Of a stretch of DNA of 64,000 bases, positions 1 to 7,919 are shown piece after piece (the stretch's first letter is position 1; the number at the start of each line of letters is the position of its first letter). This DNA comes from Corallococcus sp. EGB (lineage in GTDB: Bacteria > Myxococcota > Myxococcia > Myxococcales > Myxococcaceae). Both the position numbers and the translations under genes were made by a program. The DNA is taken from the NCBI RefSeq assembly GCF_019968905.1, contig NZ_CP079946.1, positions 1,116,001 through 1,180,000 of the forward strand, given 5' to 3'. The notes under the pieces were generated by a model. That model saw nothing but the letters and a program-made list of their open reading frames with translations, was not told the origin of the DNA and searched no databases.

Positions 1-637
1 CGGGGACCGTGCGCACGGGCGCCGCGGGCTTCTTGTTGCGCAGCACCCCGGGCTTGTGGGGCCCATGCGTCTCCACCTGCCCGCTCTTCACGGACTCGGG
101 GCGCTCCACGGTGACGTCGTAGCTGGCCCGGGCGTACTCGTCCTTCGCCTTGAAGAAGAGCCACTGCGCCTTGCCGCCGCGCGGACGGGTGCGGATGAGG
201 TGCCAGCGCCCCTGGAGCTTCGCGCCGTGCAGCACGACCTCCAGGTGCCCGCGCTTCAGCTGGGCTTCAGCGTCGCCGGGAGGCACGACCTCGAAGGTGC
301 CGGACTCCCACAGCAGTGAATCCCCGCCGCCGTACTGCTCGTCCGGGATGTGGCCCTCGAAGTCCGCGTAGGAGCGTGGGTGGTCCTCCGTCTGGACCGC
401 GAGCCGCTTCACGGAAGGGTCGTGGCTGGGACCCTTGGGGATGGCCCAGCTCACCAGGACGCCGCCTATCTCCAGCCGCAGGTCGTAGTGCAACCGCGTG
501 GCGTCGTGCTTGTGGATGACGAAGAGGGGGGCCTCCGACCTTGGCGCCACCCTGTCTGGAGAGGGCTCCGGGGTGAGCTGGAAGTCGCGCTTCGTCCGGT
601 AGCGGCGCAGCCGCCTCTGCGTGTCGGAGGTCTTCAC
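1..637 (-). CDS. LigD-type DNA 3'-phosphoesterase domain protein (3' end outside window)
   Basis: About 212 residues are visible; the C-terminus lies left of base 1. The sequence begins with the YRTKRDF..TPEP pattern and continues with FVIHKHDATRLHYDLRLE, SWAIPKGPS, KRLAV..EDHP, FEGHIP..QYGGG and WHLIRT, the full signature of the phosphoesterase (PE) domain of bacterial NHEJ ligase LigD, which trims 3'-phosphates and 3'-ribonucleotides at breaks. The His and Asp of HKHDATRLHYD and the later His residues are the family's metal/catalytic positions. The start is taken as GTG at 637 because it puts the conserved YR.KRDF motif near the N-terminus as in the family; no ATG lies near it. It may be a stand-alone PE protein or the first domain of a full LigD with ligase and polymerase domains beyond the edge. 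Confidence 0.75.
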   Translation of the reverse strand, partial: MKTSDTQRRLRRYRTKRDFQLTPEPSPDRVAPRSEAPLFVIHKHDATRLHYDLRLEIGGVLVSWAIPKGPSHDPSVKRLAVQTEDHPRSYADFEGHIPDEQYGGGDSLLWESGTFEVVPPGDAEAQLKRGHLEVVLHGAKLQGRWHLIRTRPRGGKAQWLFFKAKDEYARASYDVTVERPESVKSGQVETHGPHKPGVLRNKKPAAPVRTVP

Positions 638-890
638 CCTCCAACGCTCTGCACAGGAGGGCGGGCGCGCAATTCCTCCCATCGGTTGGTGGGCAGGCGG
701 GAGAGCAGGCGCTCCGCGCGGACCCGGCACCGGATTTTCCGGCCACACGCCGCGACGGAGGCCCCGTCCGTCCGCCTGCCCCGGGTGCGGAGGAGGGATG
801 GGTGCTGGGAAGGGCCGTTGGTTCCGGGGGGATGAATTCCCACATTGTTCGGGCCCAAGCAGTCATCACACCCGGTTGGAGGAGGCACCC

Positions 891-1379
891 ATGGCTGACA
901 AATCCGAAGTGGCGCGCCTGCACAGCCTGGCGCAGCTCGATGCCGACGCCGTGGGCGCGTACGACGTGGCCATTGCCCGTATCGGCCCCGCGCTGGTGCG
1001 CGAGCGCCTCAACAGCTTCCGTGCGGACCACCTGCGTCACGTGCAGGACCTCAACGCGCTCATCCTGCACTTCGGGGCGGAGCCGGTGACGCTGCGCCCG
1101 GACCTGAAGGGCTCGGCGATGAAGGGCCTGACGGCGATGACGGGGCTGATGGGGACGGAGGCGACGCTGTGGGCCATGCTCGGCAACGAGGAGCTGTTCG
1201 ACCGGGCCTATGAGCTGGCGCTCCAGTTCGAGTGGTCTCCGGAGGTGAAGGCCCTCATCCGCCGGCACCGCGAGGACGAGCGGCGCCACGGGACCTGGAT
1301 CCGCGACGCGGTGCGCACCCGTCCCTGGGCGGAGCGCCGGATTCCCTCCTTCCTGGACACCGCCGAAATGGGCGCCTGA
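891..1379 (+). CDS. Ferritin-like four-helix bundle protein (DUF2383-like)
   Basis: A 162-residue, all-helical soluble protein. The start at 891 has a strong GGAGGAGG ribosome binding site; the frame is open further upstream but that part is not protein-like. The pattern LAQLDADAVGAYDVAI, FRADHLRHVQDL and HREDERRHGTW, with paired Glu/Asp and His residues on successive helices, is typical of the ferritin-like DUF2383/PA2169 group, whose members may bind a di-metal centre and are often linked to stress responses. No substrate can be assigned. It stands alone, 44 bases before hutF on the same strand and divergent from the phosphoesterase gene. Family assignment is by pattern only. Confidence 0.65.
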   Translation: MADKSEVARLHSLAQLDADAVGAYDVAIARIGPALVRERLNSFRADHLRHVQDLNALILHFGAEPVTLRPDLKGSAMKGLTAMTGLMGTEATLWAMLGNEELFDRAYELALQFEWSPEVKALIRRHREDERRHGTWIRDAVRTRPWAERRIPSFLDTAEMGA

Positions 1380-1423
1380 AGCCGCTACCGCGCGTCGCGG
1401 GGAACTGGCATACGCTGCCGCGC

Positions 1424-2806
1424 GTGAGCGACATCACTGTCTACCAACCCGACTTGCTCTTCGTGGAAGGGCGTTTCCACGAAGGCCGTGCGCTGGCGGT
1501 GGGCGCGGATGGCCGGATCCTCGCCAAGGTACCCGAGGGCGCGCGCGTGGAGCGGCTCGCGGGGCGGGCGCTGCTGCCGGGACTGGTCAACGGCCACTCG
1601 CACGCGTTCCAGCGGCTCATCCGCGGGCGCACCGAGTACGTGGCCACCGCCGGCGGACAGGACGACTTCTGGTCCTGGCGCGAGGCGATGTACCGCGCCG
1701 CGGAGGCGCTCACGCCGGAGGAGATCCACGTCGCCTCGCGCCAGGTGTTCCTGGAGATGGTGCTCGCGGGCATCACCACGGTGGGCGAGTTCCACTACCT
1801 GCACCACCAGCCGGACGGGACGCCCTACGCGGACCGCAACGCGCTGGCGCACGCGGTCATCCGCGCGGCCACGGACGTGGGCCTGCGCATCTGCCTGCTG
1901 CGGGTGGGCTACGCGCGCGCGGGCTTCAACGTGCCCCCGAACCCGCGCCAGCGCCGCTTCATCGACGCGGACGTGGACGCGTTCTTGTCCACCACGCAGG
2001 CGCTGGCCCACGCGGTGCGCGGCGACCCGCGGGTGAACGTCGGGTTCGCGCCGCACAGCATTCGCGCGGTGTCGCGGGACTGGCTGACGCAGGTGGCTCG
2101 CGCCGCGCCTGCCAGCATGCCCATCCACATGCACGTGGCGGAGCAGCCGAAGGAGATTGAGGCGTGCCTCGCGGAGCACGGCTGCCGTCCGGTGGAGCTG
2201 GTGTCGGACGTGGGCCTCCTGGGGCCGCGCTTCACGGCCGTGCACGGCGTGCATCTGTCGGAGAACGAGGTGGCGCTGCTCGGCCGCGCGGAGGCCACGG
2301 TGTGCGCGTGCCCGTCCACGGAGCGCAACCTGGGGGACGGCATCGTTCCGGCGGACGCGCTGGTGAAGGCCGGAGCGAGCGTGAGCTTCGGCTCGGACAG
2401 CCAGACGGTGGTGGACCTGCTGGACGAGGCGCGTCAGCTGGAGCAGCACCTGCGGCTGGTGCGGCTGCGCCGCGCGGTGCTGGACCCGGGGACGGGGACG
2501 CTGGACGGACTGGCGGCGCGGCTCTTCGACATGGCCACGGTGCAGGGCGCACGGAGTCTGGGGATGGGCACGGGCACGCTGGCGCCGGGCGCGTCCGCGG
2601 ACTTCTTCACGGTGGATGTGAACCATCCGTCGCTGGTGGGCGCGGGGCCCACGTCGCTCCTGCCGGGCATCGTCTTCGGGGCGGCGGGTGGGGCGGTTCG
2701 CGACGTCGCGGTGGCGGGCCGGCTCGTGGTCCGGGACGGCCGCCATCCGCTGACGGAGGAGAGCGGCCGGGCCTTCCAGCAGCTCGCCCGGCGCCTCTAC
2801 CCGTAG
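1424..2806 (+). CDS. hutF: Formimidoylglutamate deiminase (HutF)
   Basis: A 460-residue amidohydrolase that deiminates N-formimino-L-glutamate in the histidine degradation pathway using N-formylglutamate. The metal-site motifs are in order: GHSHAFQR (His58, His60), HMHVAEQ, HGVHLS and GSDSQ. The strings FWSWREAMYR and EFHYLHHQPDGTPYA separate HutF from guanine deaminase and other members of this superfamily. The GTG start at 1424 gives the normal family length; the frame is open further upstream into the ferritin-like gene but that part is not conserved-looking. No other hut genes are near, so it is a detached pathway gene here. Confidence 0.85.
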   Translation: MSDITVYQPDLLFVEGRFHEGRALAVGADGRILAKVPEGARVERLAGRALLPGLVNGHSHAFQRLIRGRTEYVATAGGQDDFWSWREAMYRAAEALTPEEIHVASRQVFLEMVLAGITTVGEFHYLHHQPDGTPYADRNALAHAVIRAATDVGLRICLLRVGYARAGFNVPPNPRQRRFIDADVDAFLSTTQALAHAVRGDPRVNVGFAPHSIRAVSRDWLTQVARAAPASMPIHMHVAEQPKEIEACLAEHGCRPVELVSDVGLLGPRFTAVHGVHLSENEVALLGRAEATVCACPSTERNLGDGIVPADALVKAGASVSFGSDSQTVVDLLDEARQLEQHLRLVRLRRAVLDPGTGTLDGLAARLFDMATVQGARSLGMGTGTLAPGASADFFTVDVNHPSLVGAGPTSLLPGIVFGAAGGAVRDVAVAGRLVVRDGRHPLTEESGRAFQQLARRLYP

Positions 2807-2867
2807 GTCTGGGACGCGGTTCGATATGCAGGGGCCGCCTGGTCGTTGGCGGTGTGGGAGGTCGCGG

Positions 2868-4349
2868 ATGCGTTCTGGAATCGGGCTGTCGCTGCTGCTG
2901 ATGATGGGGTTGGCCCTGGGCGCTTGCGCCGGGCGGCAGGACCTGGAGACGCCGGACTACGAGGCCATCTACGACGTGCCCCTGGAGGAGATGTGGCCGT
3001 CGGTCCGTGAGTACTTCACGGACGCGCATCTGCCCTACCGCGAGGACCGGGGCAGCCTGGTGCTGGAGACCGAGTGGAAGCAGGAGTTCGGCGGCTCGAA
3101 GATCGCCGGCTACTGGCACCGCTACATGGTCGTCGGCAGGCGCGAGACGCCGACCAAGAGCAAGCTGTTGATCATCCGCATCACCAAGACGGTGAACAAG
3201 GCGCTGGCCCTGCCGGGGCGCGAGCTGGACTGGGGCGTGGGGCGTGGGCTCGGCGGAGCGCTCGGGGACCGCGACACGGGGGCGCCGGGGGATCCGTCCT
3301 CGACCGCGAGCGGCGCCTACGGCGTCTCCATCGAGGACGATCAGGACCGGCTGGCCTTCCCCGTGGGAGAGAACGCCTTCTACGTGGACTCCGGCCAGGG
3401 CACACGCGACCTGACCATGGAGTGGCGCGTGTTCCGGGGCATCATGCCCAAGCTGACGAAGAAGCAGCCGGTGAGCGCGAGGCAGCCGGTGGCGAAGGCG
3501 CCGGGCGCGGAGGAAGCGCCGGTGTTCACCGAGTGCGGCCAGTCCATCCTCGGCCTGAAGAAGGTGGCGAAGGAGGGCGGGGTGCTGCTGCTGGGGGAAC
3601 TGCACGGCACGCAGGAGGTGCCGCGCTTCATCGCGCAGTCGGTGTGCCAGCTCGTCACGGCCGGTATGCCGGTGACGGTGGGGCTGGAGCTGCCGGTGGA
3701 GAACGAGGAGCGCATCCACGCCTTCCTCCAGAGCCCGGGCGGAGAGGTGGACTGGCTCAAGCTGATGGAAGCCCCGTTCTGGCGCAGCCCGTATCCGGAC
3801 GGCCGAGGCAGTGAAGCCGTGGCGAACATGCTGGAGCAGCTGCGCCAGCTGCGCGCACAGGGCCTGGACGTGGCGGTGTTCGTCTATGACCATCCGAAGC
3901 TCGCCGGCCAGCCGCGCGAGGACGCACTGACGAAGACAGTGCTCGAGCAGGTGAAGGCGACACCGCGGCGCTTCCACCTGGTGGTGAGCGGCAACGTCCA
4001 TCCGCGTACGGCGAAGGGATTGCCGTGGGACAAGCAGTACAAGCCCATGGGCTACCTGCTGAAGGACCAACTCAAGGACGTCACCGCGCTGGACATGGCC
4101 TACGACAGCGGCACCGCGTGGATCTGCGCGGCGGATCAACAGGGACGCAAGCTGGACTGCGGCGTGAAGGAAGCGAAGGGCAAGGACAACGGAGACCGCT
4201 TCTTCGTGCACACCTGGGGCTCGACCAATCCGGACGGCTACCACGGGGTCTTCTACGTGGGCCACGTGACGGCGTCCGAACCCGCCATCCAGAAGGGCCT
4301 GGGGAACCCAGACGCGGCGCCCGCGCAGGAGCCTGCGTCCGCTCCGTAA
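2868..4349 (+). CDS. Lipoprotein with ChaN/Tiki-like C-terminal domain, copy 1
   Basis: 493 residues. The start at 2868 follows a GGGAGG site and opens a signal peptide ending in a lipobox-like LGAC, so it is probably a membrane lipoprotein. Residues 30-210 form a predicted alpha/beta domain (VPLEEMWPSVREYF..., a helix-grip look resembling BamC; weak). Residues 225-490 carry two G-x-x-H motifs, GELH (His246) and GNVH (His378), with a conserved Glu after the first. That is the signature of the ChaN/EreA/TraB-Tiki fold, which contains heme-binding proteins and metalloproteases. The substrate is unknown. It lies 61 bases after hutF and is followed by a near-identical second copy. Confidence 0.7.
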   Translation: MRSGIGLSLLLMMGLALGACAGRQDLETPDYEAIYDVPLEEMWPSVREYFTDAHLPYREDRGSLVLETEWKQEFGGSKIAGYWHRYMVVGRRETPTKSKLLIIRITKTVNKALALPGRELDWGVGRGLGGALGDRDTGAPGDPSSTASGAYGVSIEDDQDRLAFPVGENAFYVDSGQGTRDLTMEWRVFRGIMPKLTKKQPVSARQPVAKAPGAEEAPVFTECGQSILGLKKVAKEGGVLLLGELHGTQEVPRFIAQSVCQLVTAGMPVTVGLELPVENEERIHAFLQSPGGEVDWLKLMEAPFWRSPYPDGRGSEAVANMLEQLRQLRAQGLDVAVFVYDHPKLAGQPREDALTKTVLEQVKATPRRFHLVVSGNVHPRTAKGLPWDKQYKPMGYLLKDQLKDVTALDMAYDSGTAWICAADQQGRKLDCGVKEAKGKDNGDRFFVHTWGSTNPDGYHGVFYVGHVTASEPAIQKGLGNPDAAPAQEPASAP

Positions 4350-5893
4350 TCAACACCCAGGGGGACGACAGGGGCCGTGCGAGTCACCGGAGACGGTGCC
4401 CCGCGCGGCCTCTGGCTTTTGTGGGGACGCGATATATCCATTCCGTGCGCAGCGTTGTCCATCACGTCAGGGAATGTGATGGAGATACAGCGAATGCGCA
4501 CGAAGCTGAAGATGGGATGGCTGGCGTTGCTCCTGGCGGTGGGCTGCGCCGGGCGGCAGGACCTGGAGACGCCGGACTACGAGGCCATCTACGACGTGCC
4601 CCTGGAGGAGATGTGGCCGTCGGTCCGTGAATACTTCACCGAGGCGCATCTGCCCTACCGGGAAGACCGGGGCAGCATGGTGTTGGAGACCGAGTGGAAG
4701 CAGGAGTTCGGTGGCTCGAAGGTCGCTGGCTACTGGCACCGCTACATGGTCATGGGCAAGCGGGAGACGCCGACCCGGAGCAAGCTCTGGATTACTCGCA
4801 TCACCAAGTCGGTGAACAAGACGCTGTCGCAGCCTGGCAAGGAGTTGGACTGGGGAGTCTCCCGGGCGCTTGGAGGCGGGGACGGGCTCAGCCTGAGCGC
4901 TGAGGACGACGGGGACCGGCTGGCCTTCCCGGTGGGAGAGAATGCCTTCTACATGGAGTCGGGGCAGGGCACGCGCGACCTGACCATGGAGTGGCGCGTG
5001 TTCTGGGGCATCATGCCCAAGCTGGCGAAGAAGCAGCCGGCGAGCGAGGCGCAGCCGGTGGCGAAGGCCGCGGCGACGTTCACCGAGTGCGGCCAGTCCA
5101 TCCTCGGCCTGAAGAAGGTGGCGAAGGAGGGCGGGGTGCTGCTGCTGGGGGAACTGCACGGCACGCAGGAGGTGCCGCGCTTCATCGCGCAGTCGGTGTG
5201 CCAGCTCGTCACGGCCGGCATGCCGGTGACGGTGGGGCTGGAGCTGCCGGTGGAGAACGAGGAGCGCATCCACGCCTTCCTCCAGAGTCCGGGCGGAGAG
5301 GTGGACTGGCTCAAGCTGATGGAAGCCCCGTTCTGGCGCAGCCCGTATCCGGACGGCCGAGGCAGCGAAGCCGTGGCGAACATGCTGGAGCAGCTGCGCC
5401 AGCTGCGCGCACAGGGCCTGGACGTGGCGGTGTTCGTCTATGACCACCCGAAGCTCGCCGGCCAGTCGCGCGAGGACGCGCTGACGAAGACGGTGCTCGA
5501 GCAGGTGAAGGCGACACCGCGGCGCTTCCATCTGGTGGTGAGCGGCAACATCCACTCGCGCACAGTGAAAGGGCTGCCGTGGGACAAGCAGTACAAGCCC
5601 ATGGGCTACCTGCTGAAGGACCAGCTCGACGACGTCGCAGCGTTGGACATGGCCTACGACAGCGGCACCGCGTGGATCTGCGCGGCGAACACGCAAACCA
5701 GCAAGCTGGACTGCGGCGTGAAGGAAGCGAAGGGCAAGGACAACGGAGACCGCTTCTTCATGCACACCTGGGGCTCGACCAATCCGGACGGTTACCACGG
5801 GGTCTTCTACGTGGGCCACGTGACGGCGTCCGAACCCGCCATCCAGAAGGGCCTGGGGAACCCAGACGCGGCGCCCGCGCAGGAGCCTGCGTC
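2925..5893 (+). repeat. Tandem gene duplication (two copies, about 1.4 kb each)
   Basis: Bases 2925-4339 and 4545-5893 are two direct copies. The first copy is about 66 bases longer, mainly from a Gly/Ser-rich stretch near 3240-3330 and a short linker near 3480-3525. The core from about 3535 to 3905 matches the second copy with only a handful of mismatches over more than 350 bases, far closer than the linker regions. Upstream regions and signal peptides differ, so each copy has its own expression and export signals. This pattern suggests recent duplication or ongoing gene conversion of the 3' domain. Confidence 0.95.
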
Positions 5894-5930
5894 GAGTCTG
5901 TCGTCCGAAGAGGCCTCCGCGCGACGCTGA
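4494..5930 (+). CDS. Lipoprotein with ChaN/Tiki-like C-terminal domain, copy 2
   Basis: 478 residues and a paralogue of the gene just upstream, sharing nearly the whole C-terminal domain. The signal peptide is different (MRTKLKMGWLALLLAVGC), again ending in a lipobox-like site before CAGRQDLE. The start at 4494 has GGAG nine bases upstream; ATG 4479, preceded by AGGGA, would add five residues. Both G-x-x-H motifs are kept (GELH and GNIH). The Gly-rich interdomain segment is shorter than in copy 1, and the C-terminus has a different Ser/Glu/Arg-rich tail. The 144-base gap between the copies could hold a separate promoter. Function is unknown; redundancy or dosage is possible. Confidence 0.7.
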   Translation: MRTKLKMGWLALLLAVGCAGRQDLETPDYEAIYDVPLEEMWPSVREYFTEAHLPYREDRGSMVLETEWKQEFGGSKVAGYWHRYMVMGKRETPTRSKLWITRITKSVNKTLSQPGKELDWGVSRALGGGDGLSLSAEDDGDRLAFPVGENAFYMESGQGTRDLTMEWRVFWGIMPKLAKKQPASEAQPVAKAAATFTECGQSILGLKKVAKEGGVLLLGELHGTQEVPRFIAQSVCQLVTAGMPVTVGLELPVENEERIHAFLQSPGGEVDWLKLMEAPFWRSPYPDGRGSEAVANMLEQLRQLRAQGLDVAVFVYDHPKLAGQSREDALTKTVLEQVKATPRRFHLVVSGNIHSRTVKGLPWDKQYKPMGYLLKDQLDDVAALDMAYDSGTAWICAANTQTSKLDCGVKEAKGKDNGDRFFMHTWGSTNPDGYHGVFYVGHVTASEPAIQKGLGNPDAAPAQEPASSLSSEEASARR

Positions 5931-5997
5931 GGGCACGGCCACACTGGCGTCGCGGCGCGGGCGGTGGCATGGAGGTGGCCTGACTGGAGGCCGTCCC

Positions 5998-7140
5998 ATG
6001 AGCGACACGCTGCCCGCGCTGCGGGCCACCCTGGCGGAACTGGTGGCGCTGGACACCACGTCCTCGCGCCCCAACGCGCCCCTCATCGACTACGCCCAGG
6101 CGCGCCTGGAGGCCGCGGGCTTCACCGCCGAGCGCCAGCACTACACCGACGACGCGGGCGTGGCGAAGGTCAACCTCATCGCCCGGAAGGGCGACGCTGA
6201 CCGCGCCGCGCTGGCCCTGGTGGGCCACTCCGACTGCGTGCCCTACGACGCCGCCTGGACGGACGCGCTGCGCCTCACCGAGCGCGACGGCAAGCTCTAT
6301 GGCCGCGGCGCCTGTGACACCAAGGGCTTCATCGCGTGCGCGCTGCACACCGCCACCCGCAAGGACCTGCCGAAGCTGGACGCGCCCCTGCTCGTCATCC
6401 TCACCGCGGATGAAGAGGTGGGCCTCGTGGGCGCCAAGAAGCTGGTGTCGGCGGGCCTGGGCCGCGCGAGGCACGCCATCGTCGGCGAGCCCACGCGCCT
6501 CATCCCCGTGCGCGCCAACAAGGGCTACTGCCTGGCGGAGGTGGAGGTGCTGGGCAAGGAAGGCCACAGCGCGTACCCGGAGCTGGGCGCGTCCGCCATC
6601 TTCCGCGCCGGCCGCTTCCTCCAGAAGCTGGAGACGCTGGCGAACACCGTCCTGCGCGAGGACCGCGACGAGGGCTTCCAACCGCCCTTCACCACGGTGA
6701 ACGTGGGCCTCATCCAGGGCGGCAAGGCGAAGAACGTCCTGCCCGGCTCCTGCCGCTTCACCGTGGAATGGCGCCCCATCCCCGGCCAGGCCGCCGAGCG
6801 CGTCCCCGAGCTGATGGAGCACATCCGCCAGGAACTCACGCGCGACGAGCCCGCCTACGAGGCGCGCATCAAGGTGCTGCGCATGGACCGGGGCGTCCAC
6901 ACGCGCGGCGACGCGGACGTGGTGCGCTTCCTGGAGCAGGTCAGTGGCAACGCGTCCGAAACGGTGTCCTTCGGCACGGAGGCCCCGCAGCTCACGGAGC
7001 TGGGCGCGGAGGCCGTGGTGTTCGGCCCCGGCGACATCCGCGTCGCGCACCAGACGGGCGAGTTCGTCCCCATGGAGGACCTGGTCCGCTGCGAGGCCGC
7101 CCTCACGCAGGCCGTGGCCCGCTTCTGCACGGGCGGCTGA
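5998..7140 (+). CDS. argE: Acetylornithine deacetylase (M20 family)
   Basis: A 380-residue M20-family metallohydrolase that removes acetate from N-acetylornithine in arginine synthesis. The two-zinc site is visible: GHSDCVPYD (His77), GRGACDTKG (Asp107), TADEEVG (Glu139 catalytic, Glu140 metal) and GEPT (Glu164), followed by the dimerisation (lid) domain beginning HSAYPELG and the late GTEAPQL and HQTGEFV segments. NKGYCLAEVEV is typical of ArgE as opposed to DapE. It is transcribed alone and is convergent with the DUF2652 gene, 13 bases away. Succinyl-diaminopimelate desuccinylase is the main alternative and is less likely. Confidence 0.85.
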   Translation: MSDTLPALRATLAELVALDTTSSRPNAPLIDYAQARLEAAGFTAERQHYTDDAGVAKVNLIARKGDADRAALALVGHSDCVPYDAAWTDALRLTERDGKLYGRGACDTKGFIACALHTATRKDLPKLDAPLLVILTADEEVGLVGAKKLVSAGLGRARHAIVGEPTRLIPVRANKGYCLAEVEVLGKEGHSAYPELGASAIFRAGRFLQKLETLANTVLREDRDEGFQPPFTTVNVGLIQGGKAKNVLPGSCRFTVEWRPIPGQAAERVPELMEHIRQELTRDEPAYEARIKVLRMDRGVHTRGDADVVRFLEQVSGNASETVSFGTEAPQLTELGAEAVVFGPGDIRVAHQTGEFVPMEDLVRCEAALTQAVARFCTGG

Positions 7141-7153
7141 CGGCCCACGCGCT

Positions 7154-7882
7154 TCAGGGCTTCTCTGAAGCAGCGTCGACGACCTCGACGTTGCGGAAGC
7201 CCTGGCACGCCTCCTGGAAGCCGAGCACGTACTTCAGCGAGCGCAGCTCCATCGTCAGCTTGTGCCACAGCTTGCGCAGCAGGCTGGGTCGCGGCGCGGG
7301 CACGCTCGTCACCAGCGCGCCCAGGTCGATGTAGTGGGTCGGCGTGCGGCCCATGCCCTCGAAGTCGTGCTCCAGCCCCTGGCTGAGCTGGCGCAGCTCC
7401 GGCTCCAGCCGCTGGTGCACCGCGTCCGTCATCAGGACGTACTCGCGCACGGGCACGTCGTTCTTCAGCATCCGGTGCACGAGGATGACGTCCACCCCCG
7501 CCAGCTCCGTGAGGTGCTTCACCTTCTGGAAGGCCACCTCGCCGGCGTGGGCCACGAACTTGAGCGTCAGGCCGCCCACCTGCGTGCACCCGTCGCACGA
7601 GCACATCCGGTCCAGCGCGAGCTGCTCCCGGCGCTCCAGGAAGGCCCGGCGGATGGCCGCGACCTGATTCGCCACGGGCGCGGCGTCCTCGCCCACGGCG
7701 TAGAAGAAGGCCGCGTCCCCTTCGAGCTTCGCCAGCTTGAACCGGCCGGACGCGTCGATGACGGCCTCCAGCAGCCGCGCCACCGTGTCCTGCGCGTGCG
7801 CCAGCCCGAAGCGGTGCTGCCGCATGAAGCGGGTGTAGCCACCGATGTCCGCGATGAGCAACAGCGCCTTCTCAATGGCCAT
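7154..7882 (-). CDS. DUF2652 protein with nucleotidyl-cyclase-like fold
   Basis: 242 residues. The N-terminus LLLIADIGGYTRFM followed later by LEGDAAFFYA resembles the core of class III nucleotidyl cyclases (DxxGxT... and GD), the hallmark of DUF2652 proteins. A CSCDGC cysteine cluster lies near residue 95. The metal Asp of the first strand is present, but the complete substrate-specifying set of true cyclases cannot be confirmed, so catalytic activity is uncertain. It lies 37 bases downstream of mfd on the same strand and may be cotranscribed with it. A signalling or regulatory role is inference only. Confidence 0.7.
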   Translation of the reverse strand: MAIEKALLLIADIGGYTRFMRQHRFGLAHAQDTVARLLEAVIDASGRFKLAKLEGDAAFFYAVGEDAAPVANQVAAIRRAFLERREQLALDRMCSCDGCTQVGGLTLKFVAHAGEVAFQKVKHLTELAGVDVILVHRMLKNDVPVREYVLMTDAVHQRLEPELRQLSQGLEHDFEGMGRTPTHYIDLGALVTSVPAPRPSLLRKLWHKLTMELRSLKYVLGFQEACQGFRNVEVVDAASEKP

Positions 7883-7919
7883 GAGCCGCCGCAGCCTACC
7901 TGAAGTCCCCGGACGTGCG

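Noticed and set aside
267-1289. Long minus-strand open frame opposite the ferritin-like gene
   Set aside because: Arg/Pro/Gly-rich composition without conserved motifs; a shadow frame caused by high GC.
1405-1420. TGGCATACGCTGCCG upstream of hutF as a sigma-54 site
   Set aside because: The GG-to-GC distance is 10, not 12, so the two elements are out of phase.
1385-2746. Minus-strand open frame opposite hutF
   Set aside because: His/Arg-rich shadow of a well-supported gene.
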